Assembly: GCA_007134845.1 (NCBI GenBank)
Contig: SLKA01000116.1
Coordinates: 1-34,002, forward strand
Source of the DNA: Balneolales bacterium
GTDB lineage: Bacteria > Bacteroidota > Rhodothermia > Balneolales > Natronogracilivirgulaceae
DNA length: 34,002 nucleotides
Direction: 5' to 3'
This document shows, piece by piece, positions 7,571-15,824 of the stretch (the stretch's first letter is position 1; each line of letters opens with the position of its first letter). Made by a program: the position numbers and the translations under genes. The notes beneath the pieces were generated by a model. The model ran no database searches. It had not been told where the DNA came from and saw only the letters and a program-made list of their open reading frames with translations.

Positions 7571-10089
7571 TATCTCGGGGCAGGTTCGAGCAGCAGGATG
7601 GATGTGGTTCTTGCCGTATCATCCGATGCGCTTCGCCAGAAATGCAGGTCATGGAATGTCCCGGCAGCCCAGTCCTGCACGGCACGGTCATAGCCCGGAT
7701 GACCGGGGTTCCCTGATTGTCCGCCGGGGAAATGTCCGCGCGCCTGGATTTCCGGACCCAGTTCGACGATCATCCGCCATGAGGGAGCGTGACGGGTGCC
7801 GGTTGCGTTGATGGCATCCGGGGTGCCCGATGCAACAATATGGTCATGGCCGAATCCGGGCAGCATCGCCAGATGGCCGATCCGCATGGCGCGGTCGCGA
7901 CCGTAATGCCACCTGTCCGGGTTGCCTCCATAACGGTTCACAAACCGGTCCACGCTCTCATGAAACGACCGGTTTACAGCCTGGCGGACATCAACCGGGA
8001 AAACATGATGATCGCCATCCAGCAGCAACCGGGACGTCGTAGTGTAGTCCGGGCGACTAAAAAAGGCGTCTATCGGGTTAAATAGAGGATCCCATAATGC
8101 ATTATGGAATTGGCTCTCCCAATAAGTATAAAACAGTGCAATCGGACTATCGGCATCAAACGAATAGTCCCATTGCCCGAGCATATCGGCAATCATATTA
8201 CCGATATGCCTGTCCTTGCTGCCTTTATTGTCTTTATTGCCGTTCCGGCCGCCATCTCCGGCTTCCGGATTCCGGTCGGATTCCGGCGAGACCCGGGAAC
8301 CATCACGATCCAGCATTGAAAGCAGGAAGGGAAGGATTTTTTCTGCGGGAGGGGAATGGTTGTCCATCAGCATTTCCTCAAAAAAACCGGTGGTGATATT
8401 GTTCGATCCGGCAAGGATTTCATTGATGCGCGCTCCCCGTGAAAAGCCGGCATAGTGACGGCCGAGATAGTAGGGGTACTCGCGGCTGGTTGGAGCCTGA
8501 TTCGCCGAGCTGACAAAGCCACGGTCCGGGTTGAAGCTTCTTGGAAGGTGCTCAAAGGGCACGAACCGGTTCCAGTCATAGGCCGGATCCCGGCCATCGC
8601 TGATGTAACTGCCCTGACCAAAGAAGCGGACCGGAAACCTGCCCATATGGCCTATGGAGATATTCCCGTCGCGGTCGGCATAGGTGATGTTTTGGGGAAG
8701 GTTGGTGAAGTGGCGCATTGCCGTTTCGAACTCATCCTGATTGCGGGCACGGTTGTATTTATAGACGGAAAGCAGCACGTTATGGTCGGGCTGGTGCGCA
8801 ATCCATTGAATGGCATGACCCTGGGGAAAACGGTCCGGAGCCGCTTTTTCGTCGAACGGCTGGGTGACCGGCCCGTGATGGGTGTACAGGACCGTGTCGA
8901 TCACAGGATCATCCCCCCGGACATGGATCTCTTCCATCCTCATCCGCATCGGTTTCCACTCCCCGTCATGCAGATACTCGGTGCGGCTTTCATCACGAAA
9001 CTCGATTTCAAATACATCCAGGGTGTTTGATCCGGTATTGGTGGCACCCCAGGCCAGAAATTCGTTGAAGCCGACGATTACACCGGGGGCACCGGGCAGA
9101 CTTACGCCGTAGGAGTTGATGCCCTCACTGTTGAGTTGTATTTCATACCAAATGGATGGAAATGTTACAGACAGATGCGGATCATTTGACAGAATGGGGT
9201 AGCCGCTCTCCGTCTTGCTGCCGTCGACCGCCCAGGAGTTGCTCCCGATACCGGGATCGATATCCCTGAGAGGAAGATCGCGGACTTTGTCCGGAACAAA
9301 ACCGGGATTGGGTGAAGGTGGTTCGATCGGATCGAAGTTCCATTTGTGATCGGGAGGGATGATCGGGTCCACCCACGGAAGTTCATCGGGATAGAGCAGA
9401 TGGTAAATATCCCCGGTAAGCAGGGCACGGGCGTTGGTCTGGGCATGGGCTCTGGTTCCGGATGAGAGGGTCTGCGACATGTTCATGAGAAGAAGTCCGC
9501 AGTCAAGTGGCGAAAATGGCTCCGGATCGGCATCCAGGATCTTGAACTCGACGGGATAATCCTTCGGATTCAGACGTTCGAGCCAGGCATTGTAGCCATC
9601 GGCATAGGCCTGCACCATTTCTGCGGTGCGCGGATCGGCCATGAACGAGGCGGCATTGATCTCGGCGCCGTAGATCATGCCGAGCCGCCGCTGGGCGCGG
9701 TCATAGTTGACGGCATCCGGACCGATAATTTCGGCAAGGCGTCCGGCCGCCGCGCGATTCTGGAAATCGATTTGCCAGAGCCGGTCGCGTGCGGTGACCA
9801 GCCCCTGTGCGAAGTACAGGTCGTAGTCATTGTCGGCAAAGATATGAGGCACCCCGCGTTCGTCGTATCGGACGGTGACAGTTGACCGGAGCTTGTCCGA
9901 TTCCATCAGAAGTTCGGGCACTCCGTCACGTTCCATATTCTGCCAGAATCCCTGCCAGGGGTTGGTGAGGTGGCCTAACGGGGGAATCATGCCGACACGG
10001 ATGCTGAGGGCCCAGGTCAGCAAGGCAGTTGCAGCAAGCAGCAACACCGCATTATAAAGACGTTGACGTTGAGACAGACGTATGGTCAT
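7570..10089 (-). CDS. penicillin acylase family Ntn hydrolase
   Basis: With the ATG at 10089 the protein has 839 residues; a TTG at 10098 would add three. An N-terminal hydrophobic helix (about 13-30) serves as signal or anchor, so the enzyme should be periplasmic. The alpha-chain region has the family signature V-RYDERGVPHIFA with YFAQGLVTARDRLWQ. The autoprocessing site is G-SNSWAV, making Ser283 the likely new N-terminal nucleophile of the beta chain; SSANQ supplies the expected conserved Asn. Relatives hydrolyse amides such as penicillins, acyl-homoserine lactones or N-acyl amino acids; the substrate here is not determinable. A glycine/asparagine/aspartate-rich, low-complexity insertion of about 35 residues near residue 585 (plus-strand 8215-8325) is unusual and probably forms a surface loop. 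The gene diverges from the GGT gene. Confidence 0.9.
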   Translation of the reverse strand: MTIRLSQRQRLYNAVLLLAATALLTWALSIRVGMIPPLGHLTNPWQGFWQNMERDGVPELLMESDKLRSTVTVRYDERGVPHIFADNDYDLYFAQGLVTARDRLWQIDFQNRAAAGRLAEIIGPDAVNYDRAQRRLGMIYGAEINAASFMADPRTAEMVQAYADGYNAWLERLNPKDYPVEFKILDADPEPFSPLDCGLLLMNMSQTLSSGTRAHAQTNARALLTGDIYHLLYPDELPWVDPIIPPDHKWNFDPIEPPSPNPGFVPDKVRDLPLRDIDPGIGSNSWAVDGSKTESGYPILSNDPHLSVTFPSIWYEIQLNSEGINSYGVSLPGAPGVIVGFNEFLAWGATNTGSNTLDVFEIEFRDESRTEYLHDGEWKPMRMRMEEIHVRGDDPVIDTVLYTHHGPVTQPFDEKAAPDRFPQGHAIQWIAHQPDHNVLLSVYKYNRARNQDEFETAMRHFTNLPQNITYADRDGNISIGHMGRFPVRFFGQGSYISDGRDPAYDWNRFVPFEHLPRSFNPDRGFVSSANQAPTSREYPYYLGRHYAGFSRGARINEILAGSNNITTGFFEEMLMDNHSPPAEKILPFLLSMLDRDGSRVSPESDRNPEAGDGGRNGNKDNKGSKDRHIGNMIADMLGQWDYSFDADSPIALFYTYWESQFHNALWDPLFNPIDAFFSRPDYTTTSRLLLDGDHHVFPVDVRQAVNRSFHESVDRFVNRYGGNPDRWHYGRDRAMRIGHLAMLPGFGHDHIVASGTPDAINATGTRHAPSWRMIVELGPEIQARGHFPGGQSGNPGHPGYDRAVQDWAAGTFHDLHFWRSASDDTARTTSILLLEPAPR

Positions 10090-10416
10090 GGCAATCAATT
10101 GGGTGATAAATATCGCATCCTGAAAAAAAATCAGTTTAGAAAATAGTTATTTTCCATAACATATAGTCGCTGTGGCTATACTAAGACGGCATGCAAGCCG
10201 ATGCTGCAATGCTGTTTGTTAATGTCAAAGCTGTGGCAGGCCAGCGGGAATAATGCGATGAAAAATTTGTGATACTTTGATTTTATGATGATACTAATTT
10301 GAATTTATTATAGCGTTTAAAATAAAAGGTAATACGGACAAGTGATGATACATTTTCAGAATACCGTTTCATTAACTTCATTAACTTCTTTTTTAACGTC
10401 GTTAGCTTCATCAACT
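10090..10416. other. divergent intergenic region, penicillin acylase / GGT
   Basis: This AT-rich stretch must hold promoters for both divergent genes. Around 10274-10305 a TTTG is followed by TAATTTGA, one base short of the Bacteroidota -33/-7 pattern (TTTG ... TAnnTTTG), so it is only a weak promoter candidate for GGT. The 10369-10400 stretch (tcattaacttcattaactt) is a small internal repeat that would be coding only if GGT started upstream at 10342 or 10345. No other gene was seen. Confidence 0.35.
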
Positions 10417-12450
10417 ATGTCATTGCGGCTGTTTAAGTTGTTTGTGGTTGTACAGATTATTTCTATTACCGGATGTCATTCTGGTGATACCGGAAGAGAC
10501 ATGGGACCTGATGCTGAGCATAATGCAGATTCACAACCGGCGGTTGCTTATACGATACCCGATCAGCCGGAGATAACGACCGGTTACACACACAAACCGG
10601 GATGGGAGACCTCTGTATTTGCAGTGGCTGCAGGCAATCCACTGGCAACCGATGCCGGGTATCAGGTTCTGCGGGCGGGCGGAACGGCAGCTGATGCTGC
10701 CATTGCCATACAGATGGTGCTTACGCTGGTGGAACCGCAGTCGAGCGGCATCGGCGGCGGTGCCTTTGTGATGCACTGGGACGGTGCCGAAGTGACCGCA
10801 TTCAACGGTCGTGAAACGGCTCCTTCTGCTGCCGGGGAGGATCTGTTTCTGGATGCCGGAGGAGAGCCCATCCCGTTTACGGAAGCCGTGCACAGCGGTT
10901 TGTCGGTTGGCGTGCCTGGAACCGTTGCCGTGCTCAGGAAGGTGCACGAGAAACACGGGAGGCTGCCCTGGTCTGAGTTGTTCCAACCAGCCATCACGCT
11001 GGCGACAGAGGGGTTTGCCATAAGTCCCCGGTTGCATCGTCAGCTGGAGCGTGACCTGCGTCTGCGCGACGATGACATTGCGCGCAGCTTGTATTATGAT
11101 GAGGAGGGAAATGCGCATCCCGTTGGCTACCGGCTTCACAATCCTGCGCTCGCAGAAATCCTGAGCAGAGTGGCCGAGCAGGGTCCGGCAGCATTTTACG
11201 AGGGGTCCGTAGCTGCCAGCATCGTTGACCGCGTTCGCTTTCATCCGCGCCCGGGCGCCATGTCCCGCGATGATTTGTCATCCTATCCGTATCAGGACCT
11301 TGAAACCGATCCGATTTGCACACCCTGGCAGCAGTACACCATTTGCGGATTTCCACCTCCGTCATCAGGACACCTGACCGTCATGCAGATTCTGGGTATT
11401 CTGGAGGAGTCGGATTTGCCTGATCAGTCACTGAAGTTTGTTACGATTCAGGAGGATGCCCGGGAGAATACCGTATCACCATCCCCGGACACGATTCGAT
11501 CACCAGCGGATGCGGTCCCACCACCTGTCGATACCATTTCCGCGCCTGTTTCTACCCAGGTTGTGGTGCAGGAAGAGGAGCCCGGCGATGTTGCTCTGGC
11601 GACGGTGGAAGCCAGATCGGATTCTGTGCCGACGCCGGACTGGCTGCACTACTATTTTGAGGCTTCCAAGCTTGCTTTCGCCGATCGCAACCGCTACATC
11701 GCCGATCCGCGCTATGTCGAAGCGCCGGGTGGCGATTGGGAGACCATGTTGAATCCAACTTATTTGAAAGAGCGGGCTGCACTCATAGAACACTCTGCGA
11801 TGGAGCAGGCCGAGGCGGGTGAGCCGGCGGCGGTGACATCGCTGTATGGTATCCATCCATGGCAGCCTGATGCCGGCACCAGCCACATCAGCATAATCGA
11901 CCGTAACGGTAATGCGGTATCGATGACGACCACCATTGAGCAGGTTTTCGGCAGCCGGATCATGTCCGACGGCGGTACGGGACTGCCGGGCGGGTTCCAT
12001 CTGAACAATGAGCTTACCGACTTTTCACTGGTACCGGAAACAGAAGACGGCGATCCGATCGCCAACAGAGTGCAGCCGGGCAAGCGGCCACGCTCGAGCA
12101 TGGCGCCAAGCCTGATTTTTAACAGCGAAACCGGTGAGCTGGTGGTTGCGGTGGGTTCACCGGGTGGAGCAGGGATCATCCACTTTACGGCCAAAGCCAT
12201 TTTGGGAATGCTGAACTTTGGCCTGAATGCCCAGGAAGCCATCAATCTGCCGAATTTCGTCAACTACAACGGTCCGTCCATTCTGGAAAGGGATCGGTTT
12301 CCACAGGAAATCATTGATGCCCTTGAGGAGCGCGGACATGTGGTGCTGGAGCGGGATCTGATCAGTGGCCTGCAGGCCATCCAGCAAACAGAGCACGGCT
12401 TTTTCGGTGGTGCCGATCCGCGGCGCGAAGGGGTTGTGATGGGTGACTGA
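10417..12450 (+). CDS. ggt: gamma-glutamyltransferase (lipoprotein)
   Basis: This enzyme cleaves or transfers the gamma-glutamyl group of glutathione and similar peptides outside the inner membrane. From the ATG at 10417 the protein has 677 residues and a classic lipoprotein signal (MSLRLFKLFVVVQ...SITGC). A GTG at 10342 or ATG at 10345 is possible but would put about 25 extra residues before the signal, so I prefer 10417. The large subunit carries GGTAADAAIA, EPQSSGIGGG and FNGRETAP. Autoprocessing before GTSHIS makes Thr488 the nucleophile; LNNELTDFS, PGKRPRSSMAP and GSPGG complete the small subunit. The large subunit contains an unusual insertion of about 60 residues (near 11425-11635) rich in Pro/Ser/Asp, with a degenerate 7-residue period (SPxDTI-like), just before the conserved helix ending in FADRNRYIADP. 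The rlpA-like gene follows 35 bp downstream. Confidence 0.93.
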   Translation: MSLRLFKLFVVVQIISITGCHSGDTGRDMGPDAEHNADSQPAVAYTIPDQPEITTGYTHKPGWETSVFAVAAGNPLATDAGYQVLRAGGTAADAAIAIQMVLTLVEPQSSGIGGGAFVMHWDGAEVTAFNGRETAPSAAGEDLFLDAGGEPIPFTEAVHSGLSVGVPGTVAVLRKVHEKHGRLPWSELFQPAITLATEGFAISPRLHRQLERDLRLRDDDIARSLYYDEEGNAHPVGYRLHNPALAEILSRVAEQGPAAFYEGSVAASIVDRVRFHPRPGAMSRDDLSSYPYQDLETDPICTPWQQYTICGFPPPSSGHLTVMQILGILEESDLPDQSLKFVTIQEDARENTVSPSPDTIRSPADAVPPPVDTISAPVSTQVVVQEEEPGDVALATVEARSDSVPTPDWLHYYFEASKLAFADRNRYIADPRYVEAPGGDWETMLNPTYLKERAALIEHSAMEQAEAGEPAAVTSLYGIHPWQPDAGTSHISIIDRNGNAVSMTTTIEQVFGSRIMSDGGTGLPGGFHLNNELTDFSLVPETEDGDPIANRVQPGKRPRSSMAPSLIFNSETGELVVAVGSPGGAGIIHFTAKAILGMLNFGLNAQEAINLPNFVNYNGPSILERDRFPQEIIDALEERGHVVLERDLISGLQAIQQTEHGFFGGADPRREGVVMGD

Positions 12451-12485
12451 CACCAGGGAACGCTTGATATTTTTCCTTTCGTTAC

Positions 12486-13127
12486 ATGGGTATGAAATGT
12501 AAATCGCATAAAATCACAGGCACTGCCGTGCTTGTCGTTCTGCTCTGTTCATGCACGAAAGAGCCCGAGGTTGTGCTTCAGGAAGGCACGGCAAGCTGGT
12601 ACGGACCGGGTTTTCACGGTCAACGCACCTCCAACCGGGAGATCTACAACGAAAACGATTCAACAGCCGCCCACCGGACGCTGCCTTTTGATACGATTGT
12701 AAGGGTCATCAACACGGAAAATGAAAGATCGGTAAATGTGCGCATCAATGACCGGGGGCCGTATGTGGGAGAACGCATCATTGATTTGTCCCGTGCAGCT
12801 GCCGAAGAGCTGGATATGATGGAGTCAGGCACGGCTCATGTCCGGCTTGAACTGGTGGATGCCGGCGGACTCATTCCGGAGGACCTGGATCAGGAACAGT
12901 TTACCATCCAGCTGGCCGAATACAGCGGGCCGTTGTATGCCAACCGTTTTGCCGGGGATGCCATTGAGAAAATCGGGGATGATGTCCGGGTGGAGCAGGT
13001 TTATATGTTTCAGCGGACCAGGTACATGGTCTACTACGGGCAATACGAAAGCATAGGCAGTGCCCGGAACGATCTGGAGCGGCTCAGGGAGATGGGGTAC
13101 AAGGGGTTCGTCAAGCAGATCAACTGA
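12486..13127 (+). CDS. rlpA: RlpA-like lipoprotein with DPBB and SPOR domains
   Basis: The 213-residue protein has a short lipoprotein signal with lipobox LCSC (Cys23). A double-psi beta-barrel domain follows (about 35-120), recognised by GTASWYGPGFHGQRTSN, TAAHRTLPFDT, VNVRINDRGPY and IIDLSRAAAEEL. The Asp of NEND and His of TAAH sit where the RlpA lytic transglycosylase places its catalytic pair. A C-terminal SPOR domain (about 135-213, QFTIQLAEYS ... YGQYESIGSARNDLERL) should bind denuded septal glycan. The likely role is peptidoglycan cleavage during division from the outer membrane. The start may be the ATG at 12486 or 12492; both fit the signal. It is probably co-transcribed with ggt. 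Confidence 0.9.
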   Translation: MGMKCKSHKITGTAVLVVLLCSCTKEPEVVLQEGTASWYGPGFHGQRTSNREIYNENDSTAAHRTLPFDTIVRVINTENERSVNVRINDRGPYVGERIIDLSRAAAEELDMMESGTAHVRLELVDAGGLIPEDLDQEQFTIQLAEYSGPLYANRFAGDAIEKIGDDVRVEQVYMFQRTRYMVYYGQYESIGSARNDLERLREMGYKGFVKQIN

Positions 13128-13137
13128 GTGTCGCTTC

Positions 13138-13290
13138 TGCCGGGCGTGCGGCATCGTACTGTGAATTGAGCTGCTCGTCGTGTCGGTGTATCGTATTGCG
13201 GATCGTACCGAGTACCGGGCGTGCAGTATTGTGCTGTGAATCGTGCTTTGCAGCGTGCTGTGTTGTATGCTGTGAATCGCGCTGTACTGC
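13138..13290. repeat. imperfect tandem repeat of about 75 bp, with internal shorter period
   Basis: The segment starting at about 13140 (ccgggcgtgcggcatcgtac) recurs in diverged form at about 13215 (ccgggcgtgcagtattgtgc), so the period is close to 75 bp. Both copies contain the word ctgtgaat followed by gctg-rich stretches, and this word returns again near 13270. The array fills the gap between the convergent rlpA-like and acyl-CoA synthetase genes. No stem-loop with a T-tract was found. Confidence 0.6.
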
Positions 13291-13297
13291 ATCCAGA

Positions 13298-15367
13298 TCA
13301 AGATGACCTGCGCGATCCTCTGATGTCGATGGCAAACGCGCCGTCGCCTGCTTTGAGAACATAAAGCGGATTCATCTCCATTTCCGTGATTTCGGGATGG
13401 TTGGCGGCGATGTGACTCATCCGGATGAGGATATCGGTGACCACGTCACGGTCACGCGGCGGCATATTGCGCCAGCCCTGCAGCTTGCGTCCGGCGATGG
13501 TGGCATCGATGAGACGGCCGGCCTCGACCGTGTTGAGCGGGGCTATGGCCGTGCACACGTCCTTGTATAGTTCCACTTCGGTCCCACCCGTGCCGAAAAG
13601 AACCAATCCGCCGAACTGGGAATCCTGTTTGATGCCGATTATAAGTTCCTGTCCGTCGTGGAGCATCTGCTGAATGAGAACGCCACTCATATCCGCACCT
13701 GCGCCATCGGCCGCTTCGGCGATTTTGTTCCATGCCTCACGGACGTGTGACTCATCATTCAGATTGACCCGGATGCCGCCGATATCTGATTTATGCGTTA
13801 TTTTTTTGGAGATCAGCTTCATCACGACAGGGTAGCCGATGTTTTCAGCGGCGCGGACAGCCTCATCCGGGTCGCCGGCCACCATCTGTCCGGGCAGGGG
13901 AATGCCGTAGGCGGCAGCCAGTGCATGCCAGTTGCCGTCAGCGATAAGCTTGTCGGCGCCGGAGGGGACGGAAGGCGGGGCCGGGGTGGCGGCCTGTCCG
14001 GAGAGTTTGACGGAATCGAGCCATTCGCGTCTGGCGTTCATCACTTTAAGGATGGAAGCGGCTCTTTCCGGGAAGGCGACATTGGGGATGCTGCGCTTGT
14101 GAAGCAGGTCCAGGGTGTCTTCGGCGGTATCCTTGCCCATCAGGCAGGTAATAACGGGTTTTTTATAAAGTCTGGCGCCTTCCCCGATCACTTCGGCAAC
14201 GCTGGACTGCCGAAACCAGTCCTGCGGTGCCTGGATTACGATCACCGCATCTACCGTTTCGTCGGCCAGCAGCGCATCCAGCACAAGCGCATAGGTGGCC
14301 GGCCCGGTGCCGGCAACGATATCGACCGGGTTGTTGACACTTCCCGCTGCAGGGATCCGCTTTTTCAGCCATGCCTTGGTTTCGCCGGACAGCGGTGCCA
14401 TTTCAAGGCCATATTTCTGAAGGGCATCCACCGCCAGGATGCCGAAACCGCCGGCGTTGGTCAGTATGGCAACGCGTTTGCCTGCGGGGAGCGGCTGCCA
14501 GGCCAGTGCCCGCGCCTGGTCGAACATCTCCTGCATGTTGTTCACCTGCTGGATGCCGGCCTTGCGGAACGCAGCTTCATACGCTTCCATGCTGCCGGAC
14601 AGGGCGCCGGTATGGGAAGAGACGGCATCAGCCCCTTTCTCTGACTGTCCGCCTTTCAGAACCAGGTACGGCTTTTTCAGCGAGATCTCCTGTGATGCCC
14701 TGACAAACTCCTTTCCATCGGTGATGCCTTCGATGTAGGCCGTTATGACGCGGGTGTTCGGACTTTCAGCCACCGCCTGAATGGTTTCTGTGGCAGAAAC
14801 ATCCATCTGGTTGCCCATGGTCACTATGCGGGAAAAGCCGATGCCCTTGCTTTTGGACCAGTCTATCACCGAGACCACGACGGCCCCGGACTGTGAGACG
14901 AATCCGATATCACCCTTATCGGGCTGACCGAGTACAAAAGTGGTATTCAGCGGGGTGTGGGTGTCAATAACGCCGATGCAGTTGGGCCCAAGCACGCGGA
15001 TGCCGTATTTGCGGGCTATCTCTCTGAGTTCCATCTCCCGGGCGCGCCCTTCATCGCCCGTCTCGCTGAATCCGCCGCTCTGGATAATAACGTGCCCGAT
15101 TCCTGCTTCGCCGCAATGCCGCATCACTTCCGGAATGCCCTTGGCCGGGATGATGATGATTGCCAGCTCCACCTTTTCAGGAAGATCCTTTACCGAAGGA
15201 TAGCATATCATCCCTTCAATCTCGTGAGCATTTTTGTTGACCGGATAGATGTTGCCCATGAACCGGAAGCCGATGAGGTTGCGGATCACGTTGTTGCCCA
15301 TTTTGGCGGGATCAGCGGATGCGCCTACGACGGCAATCCGTTTGGGTGTGAAAAAGGGTTCTATCAT
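13298..15367 (-). CDS. acetate--CoA ligase family protein (NDP-forming acyl-CoA synthetase, fused alpha-beta)
   Basis: This enzyme interconverts acyl-CoA plus ADP and phosphate with free acid, ATP and CoA, so it can harvest ATP from acetyl-CoA or from acyl-CoAs made by amino-acid breakdown. The 689-residue protein begins at the ATG at 15367 (MIEPFFTPKRIAVVGAS); a GTG at 15427 would add 20 unconserved residues. Order: CoA-binding Rossmann domain (about 5-125, VVGAS), two succinyl-CoA-ligase-like domains carrying the phosphorylatable His252 in SSHTGALSGS, a linker rich in Ala/Pro (about 470-485), then the ATP-grasp beta domain (485-689) with YPVVMKLISKKITHKSD. It stands alone, divergent from the M48 gene, and lies about 2 kb from the CoA-transferase/thiolase operon whose products it could use. 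Confidence 0.92.
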   Translation of the reverse strand: MIEPFFTPKRIAVVGASADPAKMGNNVIRNLIGFRFMGNIYPVNKNAHEIEGMICYPSVKDLPEKVELAIIIIPAKGIPEVMRHCGEAGIGHVIIQSGGFSETGDEGRAREMELREIARKYGIRVLGPNCIGVIDTHTPLNTTFVLGQPDKGDIGFVSQSGAVVVSVIDWSKSKGIGFSRIVTMGNQMDVSATETIQAVAESPNTRVITAYIEGITDGKEFVRASQEISLKKPYLVLKGGQSEKGADAVSSHTGALSGSMEAYEAAFRKAGIQQVNNMQEMFDQARALAWQPLPAGKRVAILTNAGGFGILAVDALQKYGLEMAPLSGETKAWLKKRIPAAGSVNNPVDIVAGTGPATYALVLDALLADETVDAVIVIQAPQDWFRQSSVAEVIGEGARLYKKPVITCLMGKDTAEDTLDLLHKRSIPNVAFPERAASILKVMNARREWLDSVKLSGQAATPAPPSVPSGADKLIADGNWHALAAAYGIPLPGQMVAGDPDEAVRAAENIGYPVVMKLISKKITHKSDIGGIRVNLNDESHVREAWNKIAEAADGAGADMSGVLIQQMLHDGQELIIGIKQDSQFGGLVLFGTGGTEVELYKDVCTAIAPLNTVEAGRLIDATIAGRKLQGWRNMPPRDRDVVTDILIRMSHIAANHPEITEMEMNPLYVLKAGDGAFAIDIRGSRRSS

Positions 15368-15494
15368 GGTATGTGATGAAGGGTTAGTCGGTGCCTGGTC
15401 GGTGCACTGCAGGTCCTGGATACTCACTCCGGGTTCATATTTTCACCGTATCTGCATTCGTGATGATACAATCAACAATCAGCCGAACACTAAA

Positions 15495-15515
15495 GGGAAA
15501 ATGGGCATTTTTCCC
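15495..15515. promoter_or_regulatory. stem-loop in divergent intergenic region
   Basis: gggaaaa (15495-15501) pairs perfectly with ttttccc (15509-15515) around a 7-nt loop. It lies between the divergent acyl-CoA synthetase and M48 genes, so it could be an operator or a structure in the synthetase leader. No further support. Confidence 0.3.
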
Positions 15516-15628
15516 AACAATCTCATGCAGAAAAAACCACGACAATGCATTTGAAACGAACATGACAGCCACTGGCTGATACACACACATGGGCAAGATT
15601 ACATTCTGTCATGTGAGTTCATTCTGTC

Positions 15629-15657
15629 CATCTGAATAGAAATGATTTATTCAGATG
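15629..15657. promoter_or_regulatory. 10-bp perfect inverted repeat upstream of the M48 gene
   Basis: catctgaata (15629-15638) pairs with tattcagatg (15648-15657) around a 9-nt AT-rich loop. Just before it, cattctgtc occurs twice, 18 bp apart (15602 and 15620). The structure lies 30 bp ahead of the 19-bp repeat array, so it is a candidate operator or leader hairpin for the metalloprotease gene. A T-tract that would make it a terminator is missing. Confidence 0.45.
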
Positions 15658-15687
15658 AAACCTTATATTTACTATGAAGCCTTTAAT

Positions 15688-15782
15688 TTGCCGCATGGCT
15701 GTTCGCTTGCCGCATGGCTGTTTGCTTGCCGCATGGCTGTCAGCTTGCCGTATGGCTGTTTGCTTGCCGCATGGCTGTTTGC
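15688..15782 (+). repeat. 19-bp tandem repeat, five units, upstream of the M48 gene
   Basis: Five contiguous 19-bp units with consensus ttgccgcatggctgtttgc occupy 15688-15706, 15707-15725, 15726-15744, 15745-15763 and 15764-15782; changes are limited to one to three bases. The array ends 42 bp before the preferred ATG of the metalloprotease. An open frame runs through the repeats into that gene, but it precedes the lipoprotein signal and is not expected to be translated. Confidence 0.93.
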
Positions 15783-15824
15783 AGTGATACCCGTTTATAC
15801 AATCACACAAAAATCCGAGTTACC

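Noticed and set aside
15714-15824. N-terminal extension of the M48 protease from the ATG at 15714
   Set aside because: It lies inside the 19-bp repeats and would place 37 residues before a good lipoprotein signal peptide.
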